Shown: positions 49,201-55,094 of the stretch, piece by piece | Numbering within the stretch: the stretch's first letter is position 1 | Layout of the letters: the number at the start of each line of letters is the position of its first letter | Source: Mermis nigrescens | Taxonomy: Eukaryota; Nematoda; Enoplea; Mermithida; Mermithidae | Assembly (NCBI GenBank): GCA_036768485.1 | Contig: JAVLUZ010000818.1 | Span: forward strand, 124,001 to 188,000 | Length of the DNA stretch: 64,000 bases | Reading direction: 5' to 3' | Notes under the pieces: model-generated | Seen by the model: only the letters and a program-made list of their open reading frames with translations | The model's database searches: none | Told to the model about the DNA's origin: nothing | Made by a program: the position numbers and the translations under genes

Positions 49201-52200
49201 TTATTCATTTTCAGTTATGAATGGTGTTACTTGCCCGATTTTTAGGCAAAATTGGGTTGTAAGCAGACATACACAGTATGGGGATTCGAGTAAGGGGGGG
49301 GGGGTAAAATTTTAAAGTGCGGGTGCGCATCAAAAAGATCGTTTTACGACGTTTCTGACAATGCTCCGTTTCTAGAGCAAAAACATTAAAAAATTTCGAA
49401 AAAAATAAAAAGTAGGACAAATTGAACAGCACGTCGTAAAAACATGAGTATATTGGTGCGAAGCGCCGAAAATTTGACACTTTTGAGCATACAATTAGCT
49501 AAAAACGCTTATGAATTTTCAGGAAATTTTAAGAAAATTTTCAACAAATCGTGAATTCTGTGAGAGAGTCGGGTTGGTAAAAAAATCTGCAGGGAGTGAA
49601 AATTTTTGTGGGGGTTAAATCCTCCGATATCATGTATGCTTATAAGTATGTTAATACGGATTCCTTTTTTATCAATTTTCGGTGACAGATGGTCTTATTT
49701 TAAATTTTTAACCTAAATCAGGACCAGATATGCACAGCTTGAAAATTCTGTTATCTTTAAGTACAAATGGCGTTATTTGCTAAATTTTAGTTGTTGCTAA
49801 ATTGTTAAATTGTTAAATTCGTTGCAAGTTCTAATTACCAAACGTTTGGCCGAAACACGGACCAAAATAATTATGTCATCAATAATTAAAATAACTAGAT
49901 AAATAATCAATAAAATAATTTAAATTTTTAACAACTAATTAATAATATTGATTAAATAAAAAATAATTTTAAGACAAAATAATTCTGTACGCGAAATAAT
50001 AACGAGTATCGATCTTTTTGACCCCTAAAAGTTAATTCGCCAAATTTTTAGCCAAAATCTTGACCCTTGCCTTATAGCATCCACTTTCGATGCGCATTCT
50101 TGCTTTTTTTCGTTGAACGACGGATTGTCCCAATCTAAATCCATAAATAGAACCACAACCGCAGGAACAAGATGCACGTGCTTGTAGAACCAATTCGATT
50201 TCCAAATGTATCTGGCGTCCGAGCTCACGGCAGACCCATCCGGATTTTTCTTTTTTAAAATTTGTATTTATTTTTCTTATAATAGGCACGCACATACTGG
50301 AAGTACTAATTAATCGCATTTGAGTCATATTAAAAGAAGCTTGGGAAATAAAAGGCAAACAGATTGCGAAAATACGGTCAAAAAAATTAGTCAAACCCAG
50401 CTAATTGCGGGAACGTAATATTTTTTGGTTTAAAAACAATTGAAAAACGCCTAGAATATATACATACATATAAATGGTTAAACTTTTGGAAGGGGATAGT
50501 CGGTTATTTTTCGGCGGGGAACTAACGTGCACGTAGGAAGAAGGAGGTGAGGCGGGTATTACACCCTGAAGGGTCAGCCGGACAGGTATTGTCCGGCGAT
50601 TTTGAGCTAATGGAACGTTTTTCGCATCATTTTTGAGGTCAAAAGCAGTAAGAAGGTCAGAATTTTTTCCGGCGCTTCGCATCGGATTAGTACTTTTAAG
50701 TACTTTTTACTCAAAAAGCGCCTAAAATTTCTTAATTTTTTGCAATTATTAATGTCAAAAGTGATATAATGCAGTCAAAATGGACTAAAAATGTTCTTAA
50801 ATGCGATATTACTCGTACTACGAAAGAAAAGTTTTATAGACTATTGTGACCATTTTGATCGTAAAACAACAAAAAAAATCGAGAACGTAAAACTTACTGC
50901 TTAGGATTTTTGAGATTTCACCACCCTTCCGACCCTGACCTTGTGCAATTATGGCGGCGATAATAAATTAGATATTCTATATTTGGCCAAAGAAGGCAAA
51001 AACAACGAAAAATGACCTGAAATGAAATTTATGCAAAAAACCAGGGAGGAGGGGGCTAAAAAGTCTCTAGCTTTAGAACTTGTTACACTTACGTCTGTAT
51101 GTCAGATCTACACTTATCGATCAAAAATTTACGGAAGCTTAAATTATTCTAAAACTTTGAAAACTATTTTAAAAAATATTAAGAAATCAAAAATAAACTT
51201 TTCATCTGGACGTTTGGGGCAGGTTTCTGCAGTATTCATGATGTGCATTTAGATAATCTGCAACAAGCATAACTTTAAATCAAAAATTGTCAAAGATGTT
51301 TAATTTTTCACATCAATTTTATTTAAAAACTACAATATTGACATTAAGGATTATGCTCAGAAACATTTTAACAGTGAAACTGCAAAAACATCTTTAGGGA
51401 CATGCAATATCAGAGCGGTGTTCATTCTTTACTTTTTATCCTGTAATAGATTCCCATTTTCAGCCAGAGAGCAATCAGCATCAATCAGTAAGAATTGAGC
51501 AAAATTTAAAGAATGGTGCCAAATTTGGGATAAGCAGCAGGAAATTTCAGGCAAATATATTATACAATACTCAGCAAAAAAACAACATTAAATTAATCAA
51601 TAGGTAAATATATACATGAATCGCAAGACTATATTAAAAGAAAAACTTTGTTAATTCCACGTTAACACTTCATCGAGTAAACGAATACTGATTACGCGAT
51701 GAGTCATCCAAAAATGAAATAAGAAGTACGAATTGCAAGACAGATTAATAAATTTTAAGCAAATCAAATCGAAACAAATACAAAATATATGTTAATAAAA
51801 TAAATAACTTAAACAAATTATTAAATTATCGAAAAACTCCCTTAATTTATGATAACACAAAATAAAAAAGAAATCAGAAGATAATGAAATGCTCTAATAT
51901 ATATGTTCCTGCCGCCTTAACTCACCAAAAATGCTCAACCTCATCATGTGACTCCTAGAACATGCATATCAACAAATATTTTCTTAAGATCAGTGAATCA
52001 TGTATTAATACTAATAAGATTGGTTGTCTCATTACGAAATAATCGGAAATGTTATTGCCAAATCAATGCGCATTTAATGATCAATGATATATGAACAAAT
52101 GTCTAAACAAACGAAAAATAAAAACAGAAAGATATGATAAAAAACAAGAGAAAAACTATATAAAGAGAATAACAAACGTAAAACTACATACATAATACGT

Positions 52201-52790
52201 ACATATAGAAACATGTAATAGCAAGAGCAGAATGAGCGTACTTTAGTCTTATGGACAGAATTATGGATCTGAAATCTCGAGATGCATTTGAACTGTATAC
52301 ATTATCCGCTTCTATTTTAGCCAAAACTTAAAACTTTTTTTAATTTCGAGGCTTAAAAATTGAAGGTATTTCAGAATTTCTTAAGTATTCTTTTGATTTT
52401 TAAAAGCAAACGAGTCCCCTCCGGAGCAACGAAGGTCCCTACCCTTAGTTTGAAAATGAATAGCTAACCCCGCTAAAAATTTGAAACCTGTTAGGTTCGG
52501 TATAGAAAAATCTGTTTTTTTACTTAATTTTTTTGCCATTTATAATTTTTTTATCAACACGCTATAAGAAAAGCAGCGTAAAACACGCGTACTTTAGGCT
52601 TAGGACGCGGAAAAACGTGCGTAGAATCGGCGACTTTAAAATTAAATGGCAGACGATCGGATCGCCTATTATTCACAAACGCGTCCCATATCGACTTATG
52701 TTCGTCGTTATTTTTAATATCAAAATTCATTAAAACGATCAATTGCTGAGGTGCGGTTGAAGCCTCAGGCGGTAAATCGCCAACTTCCAT
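7690..52790 (-). CDS. TRAPPC11: TRAPPC11 (foie gras / gryzun), trafficking protein particle complex subunit 11
   Basis: TRAPPC11 is a metazoan subunit of TRAPP complexes acting in ER-to-Golgi and Golgi membrane traffic and autophagy. I placed 16 exons on the - strand: 52790-52593, 50249-50071, 48731-48661, 45175-45076, 45006-44933, 44099-44003, 39748-39615, 31366-31242, 29799-29557, 28370-27786, 21565-21332, 17039-16929, 15089-14964, 11097-11057, 8210-8148, 7977-7964 and 7804-7690 (the last two form one splice chain with 8210-8148). The order follows the family from N- to C-terminus, and phases agree wherever neighbours are adjacent. The vertebrate protein is about 1130 residues; about 840 codons are placed here. 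Missing are one exon between 48661 and 45175 and several between 11057 and 8210. Oddities are a 1-base frameshift near 29646, a shortened C-terminus, a GC-AG intron and a Pro/Asp-rich insert. The gene could be functional with sequencing errors, or a decaying copy. Confidence 0.9.
7964..7977 (-). CDS. TRAPPC11: TRAPPC11 14-nt micro-exon
   Basis: ATCATGGGGACCAG lies between ctgcgatag and the strong donor gtaagcg. It enters in phase 0 and leaves in phase 2, exactly bridging the exons at 8148 and 7804, and supplies IMGT where the family has DLVQD. Confidence 0.55.
8148..8210 (-). CDS. TRAPPC11: TRAPPC11 exon near the C-terminus
   Basis: The acceptor is acatgtcag and the donor gtaagtta, giving 21 codons in phase 0. 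[12 protein letters not shown] corresponds to the family's LPVKYHLQNKTD just before the conserved EPSDAFMFS block. Weak alone; credible as part of a three-exon chain. Confidence 0.6.
8211..11056. other. TRAPPC11: Interval that should contain missing TRAPPC11 exons
   Basis: About 240 residues of the family protein should be encoded here. Two open stretches show faint likeness: about 10754-10590 ([17 protein letters not shown], against PGEQLEKMLYVRC) and about 10480-10400 (FYLKLWARV, against HYIISWKRT). Neither has convincing splice sites. The rest is AT-rich, with a family C copy at 8468 and an AAT-type simple repeat at about 10765-10845. Confidence 0.4.
8468..8742 (+). repeat. Repeat family C, copy
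   Basis: Begins gcataggtaggcagcacc and ends ccccacgcccatgcgtg, with G-runs at both ends and an internal ggtcaaaaaattgtcttgaa block. Other copies are at 11192-11418, 28395-28652 (inverted) and 63203-63466 (inverted). Partial copies occur near 40970, 41720 and 42990. Confidence 0.75.
11057..11097 (-). CDS. TRAPPC11: TRAPPC11 small exon
   Basis: A 41-nt exon between acceptor tttcgcag and a consensus donor gtgagt. In phase with the previous exon it adds [14 protein letters not shown], where the family has DVKLTAGLKPGQ. It is supported mainly by splice sites and phase. Confidence 0.65.
11192..11418 (+). repeat. Repeat family C, copy
   Basis: Same start (taggtaggcagcaccg), middle and end (ccccacgcccatgtgtg) as the copy at 8468. 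Confidence 0.75.
11627..14263. mobile_element. hAT-type element 1, 2.6 kb, with 8-bp target duplication
   Basis: Terminal inverted repeats CAGTGATCGGACCGAGG / CCTCGGTCCGATCACTG are flanked on both sides by ctttcgac (11619-11626 and 14264-14271), the 8-bp duplication typical of hAT. Both ends carry arrays of the CCTCGG hexamer. No transposase frame remains. The interior holds copies of other repeats, including a TTTGTACATGTACAAA-type MITE at about 13140-13540 and a family B fragment at 12165-12460. Confidence 0.9.
14272..14963. other. TRAPPC11 intron, no features
   Basis: AT-rich. A short perfect palindrome built on attaattaattaattaat occurs near 14876-14903. Nothing else seen. Confidence 0.5.
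14964..15089 (-). CDS. TRAPPC11: TRAPPC11 exon: Ig-like region
   Basis: The acceptor is ctgcgcag (an alternative would begin at 15073) and the donor gtaagc. The exon reads [20 protein letters not shown] then [14 protein letters not shown], against family [20 protein letters not shown] then VVTVQSHEKTQIRDV. Open frames in the other two phases overlap and are shadows. Confidence 0.85.
15090..16928. other. TRAPPC11 intron
   Basis: Open frames here are random in composition. A fragment near 15950-16200 with G-runs and cccccaaaa looks like an old copy of one of the dispersed families. No gene seen. Confidence 0.5.
16929..17039 (-). CDS. TRAPPC11: TRAPPC11 exon: Ig-like region
   Basis: The acceptor is cttcaaag. 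The exon reads [18 protein letters not shown] then [12 protein letters not shown], following DIK of the previous exon. Family: [22 protein letters not shown]. The 3' end is uncertain; gtggcc after 16929 keeps phase 0. Vertebrates have about 45 more residues before the next matched block, so this protein is shorter or a small exon is missed. Confidence 0.8.
17298..17703 (-). repeat. Repeat family A, copy
   Basis: About 400 bp, inverted. It begins catacgtgcacagtatggga and ends aagatcatgtatgg. Internal landmarks are atggcgcgaagcgccgaaaa and gtgaaacccccaaacccccc. Other copies: 19415-19809, 24400-24795, 35653-39474 (split), 49268-49638, 33398-33821; diverged copies at 32485-32915 and 33033-33361. 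Confidence 0.8.
17885..18292 (+). repeat. Repeat family R, copy
   Basis: Begins near ataggggggtgaggggggta, with gaagggtcagccggacagg as landmark, and ends cgaccctgaccttgtgcacc. Other copies are 23330-24185 (interrupted by a MITE) and 50527-50952. Weaker relatives begin near 11958 and 31694. Confidence 0.75.
19415..19809 (+). repeat. Repeat family A, copy
   Basis: Same ends as the other family A copies (catacatgatctggg ... ccatgctgtgcatgtatgg). The central hairpin motif is eroded. Confidence 0.75.
21053..21247. repeat. 91-92-bp tandem duplication beside a TRAPPC11 exon
   Basis: atgaaaaattaggaaaaac starts units at 21053 and 21144, with a third partial start at 21236. Two units are nearly identical, so the duplication is recent. 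Confidence 0.85.
21332..21565 (-). CDS. TRAPPC11: TRAPPC11 exon: Ig-like region
   Basis: The acceptor is acgtag and the donor gtaatt. It encodes 78 codons: [41 protein letters not shown] and [10 protein letters not shown]. The family has [24 protein letters not shown] and EDVGKKIE. Reading past the donor gives unrelated sequence, and the next exon resumes the match at once. Confidence 0.93.
21600..22860 (+). repeat. Repeat family B copy interrupted by a MITE
   Basis: The left part (ggctcggaattttggtgggg ... ttcaaaaaattttctgggg) and right part (ggggacgtccgactttggt ... cccccatcctccctatta) form one family B copy once the MITE at 21749-22791 is removed. Other B copies: 25797-26010, 28655-28880 (inverted), 34957-35176 (inverted), 45585-45760 (partial). 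Confidence 0.75.
21749..22791. mobile_element. hAT-like MITE with TTTGTACATGTACAAA arrays, 1.04 kb
   Basis: Ends are cacggttttttttgta and tacaaaaacacta. Flanks are ttctgggg and ctctgggg, an 8-bp duplication with one mismatch. Subterminal copies of gtctttgtacat and the palindrome ctttgtacatgtacaaag are arranged in opposite directions. Two to three hairpin motifs (21881, 22271, about 22358) lie inside. No coding capacity. Confidence 0.75.
23330..24185 (+). repeat. Repeat family R copy, host of a nested MITE
   Basis: Family R landmarks (agaagggtcagccggacagg at left, accttaccttgtgcacctat at right) flank the 447-bp MITE. The host sequence resumes exactly after the target duplication. Confidence 0.8.
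23499..23945. mobile_element. hAT-like MITE, 447 bp, perfect 8-bp target duplication
   Basis: The left end is cagtgctttttttgta and the right end tacaaaaaaaccgtg. ctttgatg is present on both sides (23491-23498 and 23946-23953). It has the same gtctttgtacat and ggcgc-gaa-gcgcc internal signals as the MITE at 21749. Confidence 0.88.
24400..24795 (+). repeat. Repeat family A, copy
   Basis: atacatgatcttgggggg at left and ccatgctgtgcatgtatgc at right, with ttttcggcgcttcgcgtc inside. Confidence 0.8.
24908..25647. mobile_element. hAT-like MITE of the TTTGTACATGTACAAA group
   Basis: Begins cacggttttttttgtattc and ends tacaaaaaagcactg, with the same subterminal arrays and several hairpin motifs (25130, 25424, near 25040 and 25335). 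The flanking 8-mers match only partly (accggaaa / cactgaaa), so the exact ends are uncertain. Confidence 0.65.
25797..26010 (+). repeat. Repeat family B, copy
   Basis: acatgtaacggctcgaaatt at left and ggggacgtccgactttgga at right. Continuation toward 26470 is unclear. Confidence 0.65.
26529..27270. mobile_element. Diverged MITE of the TTTGTACATGTACAAA group
   Basis: Starts actgttttttttgtacgag and ends tcgtacaaaaaaaacaaac. Carries ctttgtacatgtacaaag near 26548 and the exact 13-bp hairpin motif at 27119. No clear target duplication. Confidence 0.55.
27786..28370 (-). CDS. TRAPPC11: TRAPPC11 long exon with Pro/Asp-rich insert
   Basis: The acceptor aag at 28371 and donor gtgagt after 27786 give 195 codons in phase 0. 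It begins [20 protein letters not shown] and continues [14 protein letters not shown], against family [20 protein letters not shown] and VMCDYRSEGWWTLLT. It ends [14 protein letters not shown], against FVQCKAKFHAPSF, the start of the first Ig-like region. Between them is a species-specific Pro/Asp/Ser stretch with [13 protein letters not shown]. The region is markedly GC-rich. Confidence 0.93.
28395..28652 (-). repeat. Repeat family C, inverted copy
   Basis: cacgtgggcgtggggg at left and gtgcccacctatgatcc at right. Lies in the TRAPPC11 intron 25 bp from an exon. Confidence 0.7.
28655..28880 (-). repeat. Repeat family B, inverted copy
   Basis: acgcgtaacagggatattgg at left and ggagccgttacatgtat at right. 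Directly abuts the family C copy. Confidence 0.65.
29557..29799 (-). CDS. TRAPPC11: TRAPPC11 exon with internal 1-base frameshift
   Basis: The first part reads [17 protein letters not shown] and [14 protein letters not shown] in one frame. The second reads [20 protein letters not shown] in the next frame. Both correspond to one continuous family stretch (FYGQRSW ... [32 protein letters not shown]). The 243-nt exon has one base too many; the surplus lies near 29646-29647 in a GG pair. The donor is gtgggc after ATG at 29557. Confidence 0.9.
29800..31241. other. TRAPPC11 intron with TTTA-rich simple repeat
   Basis: At about 29885-30060 runs of tttattta and ttaattaa make a simple-sequence block. 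A hairpin-motif relative (ccggcgcgaagcgctgaa) is near 30770. No exon seen, although vertebrate TRAPPC11 has about 20 extra residues at this junction. Confidence 0.5.
31242..31366 (-). CDS. TRAPPC11: TRAPPC11 exon: foie gras domain
   Basis: The acceptor is tttttccag. The exon reads [19 protein letters not shown] then [16 protein letters not shown], one of the best conserved blocks of the family (DLFDEAIKLGL, QTQNPGFYYQ). The donor is chosen as gtgggc after 31242 because its phase fits the next exon. The frame stays open for another 100 bases, so the end is less certain than the start. Confidence 0.9.
32485..33821. repeat. Cluster of three diverged family A copies
   Basis: About 32485-32915 (+) ends catgctgtacatgtatgcc; about 33033-33361 (+) ends catgctgtgcatatatg; 33398-33821 (-) has the exact hairpin motif at 33633. 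The rest of 31367-35652 holds a family R relative near 31694-32130 and a family B copy near 34957-35176, with no exon seen. Confidence 0.6.
36101..36290 (-). pseudogene. hAT transposase C-terminal remnant, left copy
   Basis: Reads [19 protein letters not shown] and an Asp-rich tail, with a frame break near AANS before the final acidic motif; stop TAA at 36103-36101. NVxKLLFxKxNL is the end of the hAT dimerisation domain. It is an inverted copy of the fragment at 38673. Confidence 0.8.
36789..38207. mobile_element. Foldback element nested in hAT 2, GGGCCCGGTTTCACCA ends
   Basis: Terminal repeats gggcccggtttcacca (left) and tggtgaaaccgggccc (right). The subterminal regions are packed with opposed copies of short words such as ttacgag, acgactc and actcgta, repeated many times in each arm. 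The centre has an AAT microsatellite (about 37205-37420). No transposase seen. Superfamily not assigned; no clear target duplication. Confidence 0.85.
37205..37422. repeat. AAT microsatellite
   Basis: aataat runs turning into attatt near the right edge, forming a partial palindrome at the centre of the foldback element. Confidence 0.9.
38673..38861 (+). pseudogene. hAT transposase C-terminal remnant, right copy
   Basis: Reads [19 protein letters not shown], then [19 protein letters not shown] and an acidic end [17 protein letters not shown] with TGA at 38859-38861. This is the last part of the hAT dimerisation domain plus an Asp-rich tail. The frame is intact but the N-terminal and catalytic parts are absent. 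Confidence 0.85.
39615..39748 (-). CDS. TRAPPC11: TRAPPC11 exon: foie gras domain
   Basis: The acceptor is cctttag and the donor gttagt. The exon reads [20 protein letters not shown], against family [20 protein letters not shown], and ends in [12 protein letters not shown]. The final Gln codon is split and completed by the exon at 31366, across an 8.2-kb intron that holds a hAT MITE and other repeats. Confidence 0.95.
39941..40131. mobile_element. hAT MITE, 191 bp, perfect target duplication
   Basis: Begins cagtggcggatccaggatt, a terminus common among hAT MITEs, and ends aaatccgcccgtg. ggggatgg is present on both sides (39933-39940 and 40132-40139). Its relative is at 43344, in opposite orientation. 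Confidence 0.9.
40141..43343. other. TRAPPC11 intron with repeat fragments
   Basis: Partial family C copies near 40970-41086, 41720-41836 and 42988-43100, a foldback MITE at 41130, and hairpin-motif relatives near 40659 and 40780. No exon seen. Confidence 0.6.
41130..41315. mobile_element. Foldback MITE, CAGTGCTCGCCA ends, TA target, 186 bp
   Basis: The left end cagtgctcgccacgaatgt and the right end attcatggcgagtagtg are inverted repeats, flanked by TA on both sides. The arms pair almost throughout (atctttaac / gttaaagat; gatagagt / gctctatc), so the whole element is one hairpin. Confidence 0.88.
43344..43521. mobile_element. hAT MITE, 178 bp, perfect target duplication
   Basis: Inverted relative of the MITE at 39941: begins caggggcggattggccc and ends ggatccgccactg. 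cttacctt occurs at 43336-43343 and 43522-43529. Confidence 0.9.
44003..44099 (-). CDS. TRAPPC11: TRAPPC11 exon: foie gras domain
   Basis: The acceptor is attacag and the donor gtaaac. The exon reads [16 protein letters not shown] then [13 protein letters not shown], against family NYRTAYNLVHEL then LEIKTMAGFINYK. Phases fit on both sides. Confidence 0.93.
44448..44815. other. TTTA/ACTT simple-sequence tract
   Basis: Long runs of tatttattta and acttacttacttact in the TRAPPC11 intron. The open frames through it are low-complexity and not genes. Confidence 0.7.
44933..45006 (-). CDS. TRAPPC11: TRAPPC11 exon: foie gras domain
   Basis: The acceptor is attttag and the donor gtaatt. The exon reads [18 protein letters not shown], against family LLFVRHQFKIAFFSELKQD. 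It is 74 nt, separated from the previous exon by only 69 bp, and phase 2 at its end joins the next exon as an Arg codon. Confidence 0.93.
45076..45175 (-). CDS. TRAPPC11: TRAPPC11 exon: start of foie gras domain
   Basis: The acceptor is tttacag and the donor gtattt. The exon reads [18 protein letters not shown], against family LENAFYEHAQTYYYTEIR. A longer open frame overlaps it in another frame and is a shadow. The exon that should precede it (about 40 residues) was not found. Confidence 0.9.
45895..46275. repeat. AAT microsatellite interrupted by a MITE
   Basis: aataat runs at about 45895-46020 and 46205-46270 flank the MITE at 46022-46204. Frames reading poly-Asn or poly-Leu across it are artefacts. 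Confidence 0.9.
46022..46204. mobile_element. Foldback MITE, same group as 41130, 183 bp
   Basis: Starts cactactcgtcatgaatgt and ends ttcgtggcgagcagagcactg, flanked by TA within AAT repeats. It is full-length self-complementary, with aacacgtcggtc / gaccgacgtgtt in the arms. Close relative of the element at 41130. Confidence 0.85.
47393..48483. mobile_element. Long foldback element, CAGTGCTCGCCA group, 1.09 kb
   Basis: The left end ccgtgctcgccacgaaatt and right end aattcgtagcgagaactg are flanked by TA. The arms pair over about 250 bp and share gaacaataaagaaccgatt and a run of inverted words (ctttaggtctcc, ttaagaaaacgcgacc). The open frames in each arm mirror each other and look like products of the inverted repeat, not genes. 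Confidence 0.8.
48661..48731 (-). CDS. TRAPPC11: TRAPPC11 exon 3
   Basis: The acceptor is ctttttcag. The exon reads [18 protein letters not shown] then PPLPT, matching family QSLQGRNTKVAVVLIQKK then TPLPPG. The split Arg codon joins perfectly with exon 2. The donor gttcga after 48661 is weak, so the end could differ. Confidence 0.88.
49268..49638 (-). repeat. Repeat family A, inverted copy
   Basis: catacacagtatggggattc at left, hairpin-motif relative ggtgcgaagcgccgaaaa at about 49455, and atatcatgtatgc at right. Confidence 0.75.
50071..50249 (-). CDS. TRAPPC11: TRAPPC11 exon 2
   Basis: Contains [18 protein letters not shown] and [15 protein letters not shown], against family HLNLVPALVVVFYELDWD and EKQSECATRVEIVR. 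The acceptor at 50250 (aaaaaag) is weak but is the only one after an in-frame stop, and it gives phase 0 with exon 1. The donor is GC (ag|gcaagg), the standard GC-AG type, and leaves phase 2, exactly what the next exon needs. Confidence 0.88.
50527..50952 (+). repeat. Repeat family R, copy
   Basis: tgaagggtcagccggacagg at left and cgaccctgaccttgtgcaa at right. The hairpin motif near 50671 is mutated (ggcgcttcgcatc). Confidence 0.75.
50953..52592. other. TRAPPC11 intron 1, no features
   Basis: AT-rich with no exon or clear repeat. A stretch near 51770-51990 resembles the sequence near 17175-17290 and 17760-17860 (ttaataaaataaataacttaaacaaatta and following), so it is an old dispersed copy. 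Confidence 0.5.
52593..52790 (-). CDS. TRAPPC11: TRAPPC11 first coding exon
   Basis: ATG at 52790 starts [16 protein letters not shown]. The hydrophobic LIVLMNFD falls at nearly the same distance from the start as LTGLD in vertebrates, which supports this start. [18 protein letters not shown] matches the family's VWDAFCANRRADRVPISF. The donor gtacgc follows PRPKPK in phase 0. No upstream exon is needed. Confidence 0.92.
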
Positions 52791-53511
52791 TTTCAAGCAC
52801 GTAAGTAATGGGTATATATTCTAAAAAGCAAAAGAATTAAGAAAGATGCAAACTCTAAAAAATTAAAACATTCATAAACTTTTTAATGCAATACTTATGA
52901 ATATTTGTACGTTAAAAAGCATACGCCATAAAAATCTGAAGAATATGAAAAATTATTGAATTCGAATGAAACAAAACCAATTTAAAAAACATTCCATAAA
53001 GCAACTACACGAGGGCATAACTAAATATAAAGAGTCAAAAAATAAACAAAAATAAAATTAAAGAATTATTTTTGTTTTTTGACGATAAATCGCCAAAATT
53101 AATTTCATAATTACTCCTCACAGGCTTTAAAGAAACGACTGAAACTTAAGTCGATCTGCATTCGGAAGAAGCACAAAATAAGAGATTAAAAACCTGAACA
53201 TTAGACTTTAATGAAAGTTAATGACGAAAGCGCAAAATAAAGAAAAGCCTAAGGTATCTACTTCTAATAAAAAGCTACAGACAGTCAAGAGCCGTAAAAT
53301 TAGTCCCAATTAAGTAAAGACAAACGGCCAATGGTTTGACGGAGGAGGTTAGCAAAAGATAGTCCTCTACGGAAGAATATCCGTGCGCTGATTGTTTTAA
53401 AAATTTTGACTTTTGATTTCAATTTGAAAAGTTTTTTAAAAAATTTGTACCTAATCAAAATTTTCAGTCAATCACCTAATTTTCCAAAACATGTCATTAC
53501 CAATATATAAC

Positions 53512-54700
53512 CAGCAAAGAAAAATGCTCCGATGGAACTAAAAAGATGAATATACTTGGGATTGTGGATTATTAAGGATGCTACAGGAGGGGACTAGGAA
53601 AAAGCTACCCATGTATATGCCTAAAGTCGCAAAGTCTACTAAAAATCAGACTCTCTAAGCAAAGCAAAAAATCTAAGTATGTTCTGCAGCCTGCAGATTG
53701 AAATAAACTAATGAACCAAAAATCGATTGAAACAGCAGCAAATTAGCTATGCAGTAGCTATGGGAAATTAGATGAAGTGATAAAGGAGCGGCTTTGCAAG
53801 CCAATTGAATGAAATAGCAAACATCGGTGCCTTCAAGACAATCAAAGAAATTGTTGGTTTAAAGCAGTAGGAAACGCGTAAGCTTATGTGGAACAGACTA
53901 AATGTAGGTAAAATTGCATGCGCGCAACGATTGTGTGCATTAATTAATTGATGCCAGGTTCGTTTGCTAAAACGCTCATTATAACAAAATAAAACACCTC
54001 TAAAATCACGACACGAAGCAAGTCAGCGCTGCAACCTGCAAGCAGTTTACAAAAAGTCAACATTTCAGATTATGTTTATACACTCTTATGTGAAGCTTTG
54101 AAAATTATCTAAAGAAGGTTACACTGTTTCGGAGGCCGCAAAAGATACTTCGATTTTTTTGCTTTGCTTAGAGTGAGTCTGATTTTTAGCAGATTTTGCG
54201 ACTTTAGGCTTATGCATAGGTAGCTTTTTTCTAGTCCCCCTTTTACATCCTTAATAATCCACAATCCCAAGTATATTCGTCTTTTTTGTTCCATCGGAGC
54301 ATTTTTCTCTGCTGGTACCCTGCTTTTAATTAGCATGATTTGAGTAAAACAGTCAGTAAACACATACGGTGACTTGCCACAATAATGACGCAGTCAAAAA
54401 ACGCAGAAAACAAGATTGTTCTGAACATCAGCAATATCTTTTTTAAACGAGACAACCTTACCTTATCTTAACAGATCAAAGAATTTCGGCATAAAATTTA
54501 CACAATTATTGGGAATAAAGGACGCTTACACTCAGATTCGTAATCCCGGACTTTACATCGAACATTTTGAAAAAATGCTTCTGCAATGCTCTGAAACTAG
54601 ATCTGATTTACAGTGTAAAATTTACATAACTACTGGGTGTAAAGAACACATACGGTCAGATTAGTAATCCTGACCTTGAGAAACATATTTGATATAAGTT
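53512..54700 (-). repeat. Foldback repeat, copy 2, with adjoining tandem units
   Basis: Inverted counterpart of 2815-4370. 53512-54316 is the foldback (agcaaagaaaaatgctccga at left, tcggagcatttttctctgct at right). 54317-54700 carries the flanking units with gtaatcc, actgggtgtaaagaac and aaaatttacataact words. Homology across the flank shows that the unit that spread was larger than the foldback itself. Confidence 0.75.
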
Positions 54701-54784
54701 AGATTAAATCAATCAGGCCGGCGCGAAGCGCCGGAAAATTTAGACATTTTGGCTCTCTAATACACATTTTTGCAGGGCATAAGT

Positions 54785-55060
54785 AATCGGTGGCGCTGGC
54801 GCTGGCGCTGGCCCTGGCGCACATGGGTAAAAGGTGGCGCTGGCAATGGCGCTGGCAATGGCGCTGGCGCTGGCCTTGGCCATGGCCAAGTGGGTAAAAG
54901 GTGGCGCTGGCGCTGGCCCTGGCCCTCGCCAACTGGGTGAAAGGTGGCGCGCTGGCGCTGGCCCTGGCCCTCGCCAACTGGGTAAAAGGTGGCGCTGGCG
55001 CTGGCCCTGGCCAACTGGGTAAAAGGTGGCGCTGGCGCTGGCCCTCGCCAACTGGGTAAA
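54785..55060. repeat. GC-rich minisatellite, GGTGGCGCTGGC units
   Basis: Units of about 45-60 bp built from ggtggcgctggcgctggcc, then ccaactgggtaaaa. The sequence breaks off at an assembly gap, so the array length is unknown. Ala/Pro-rich frames through it are artefacts. Confidence 0.9.
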
Positions 55061-55077
55061 NNNNNNNNNNNNNNNNN
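55061..55077. other. Assembly gap, 17 N
   Basis: Seventeen undetermined bases between two different minisatellites. Confidence 1.
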
Positions 55078-55094
55078 TGCCACACATTGCCGAG

